From an uncultured Lachnospiraceae bacterium (GTDB lineage Bacteria > Bacillota > Clostridia > Lachnospirales > Lachnospiraceae): a stretch of 64,000 nucleotides of DNA. The stretch is taken from positions 18,094-82,093 of the forward strand of contig CAMEIX010000014.1 of the NCBI GenBank assembly GCA_945919075.1, in the 5' to 3' direction. This document shows, piece after piece, positions 63,978-64,000 of the stretch (position 1 is the first letter of the stretch; each line of letters opens with the position of its first letter). The position numbers and the translations under genes were made by a program. The notes under the pieces are model-generated. The model searched no databases. It was given only the letters and a program-made list of their open reading frames with translations, and had not been told where the DNA came from.

Positions 63978-64000
63978 ATGAAAAAGGTATGGACATATTT
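63978..64000 (+). CDS. Start of a further gene, cut by window end
   Basis: GAAGGAG at 9 nt precedes an ATG that opens MKKVWTY before the window ends. Basic start could be a signal peptide. Too short to identify. Confidence 0.4.

Overview
The window is a low-GC Firmicutes chromosome segment, most likely from the family Lachnospiraceae (Clostridia). Reasons: the oriC gene order, the block mazG-hup-rqcP-yabP-yabQ-divIC-spoIIE-tilS-hpt-ftsH, sporulation genes (yabP, yabQ, spoIIE, a CotS-like gene), DUF3881 next to serS, and DUF4446 plus an HD-GYP gene after parB. The species cannot be named from sequence alone.

Layout. 1-1300: a truncated HD-GYP gene and a Tyr/Leu tRNA pair. 1296-3407: a cytoplasmic GH13 amylase. 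3707-20420 (all minus): ftsH, hpt, tilS, spoIIE, divIC, yabQ, yabP, rqcP, hup, mazG, a PEGA lipoprotein, a CotS-like kinase, cca, two paralogous membrane beta-propeller proteins, then cdd, deoC and deoD for nucleoside salvage. 20594-22107 (plus): two HAD phosphatases. 22162-24480 (minus): pyrG and an ECF transporter S component. 24577-33726 (minus): a ten-gene Mrp/Mbh-type cation/proton antiporter operon with four large NuoL/M/N-like subunits and no hydrogenase subunit. 33916-44020 (minus): an unidentified membrane protein, gyrA, gyrB, recF, yaaA, dnaN and dnaA.

The replication origin lies at about 44091-44395, with six perfect or near-perfect DnaA boxes. From there plus-strand genes run outward: rpmH, rnpA, yidD, yidC, jag, mnmE, mnmG, rsmG, a two-component pair whose kinase carries an in-frame TAG, two perfect parS sites, soj/parA, parB, a DUF4446 gene, an HD-GYP gene, serS and a DUF3881 gene. 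Genes on both sides of oriC therefore point away from it.

From about 59.3 kb the chromosome passes into an integrated element, next to tRNA-Arg(CCU). A tRNA-Arg-like relic lies just upstream of that tRNA. The element carries parB-parA-parB, a RepA_N-type initiator with DUF6017-like C-terminus, and small membrane or unknown genes. It runs past the window end and no integrase is visible. Its repA contains 23-bp direct repeats read in all three frames, so they look like DNA-level iterons and a probable internal origin. The window thus holds two replication/partition systems: the host's at 40-55 kb and the element's at 59-63 kb.
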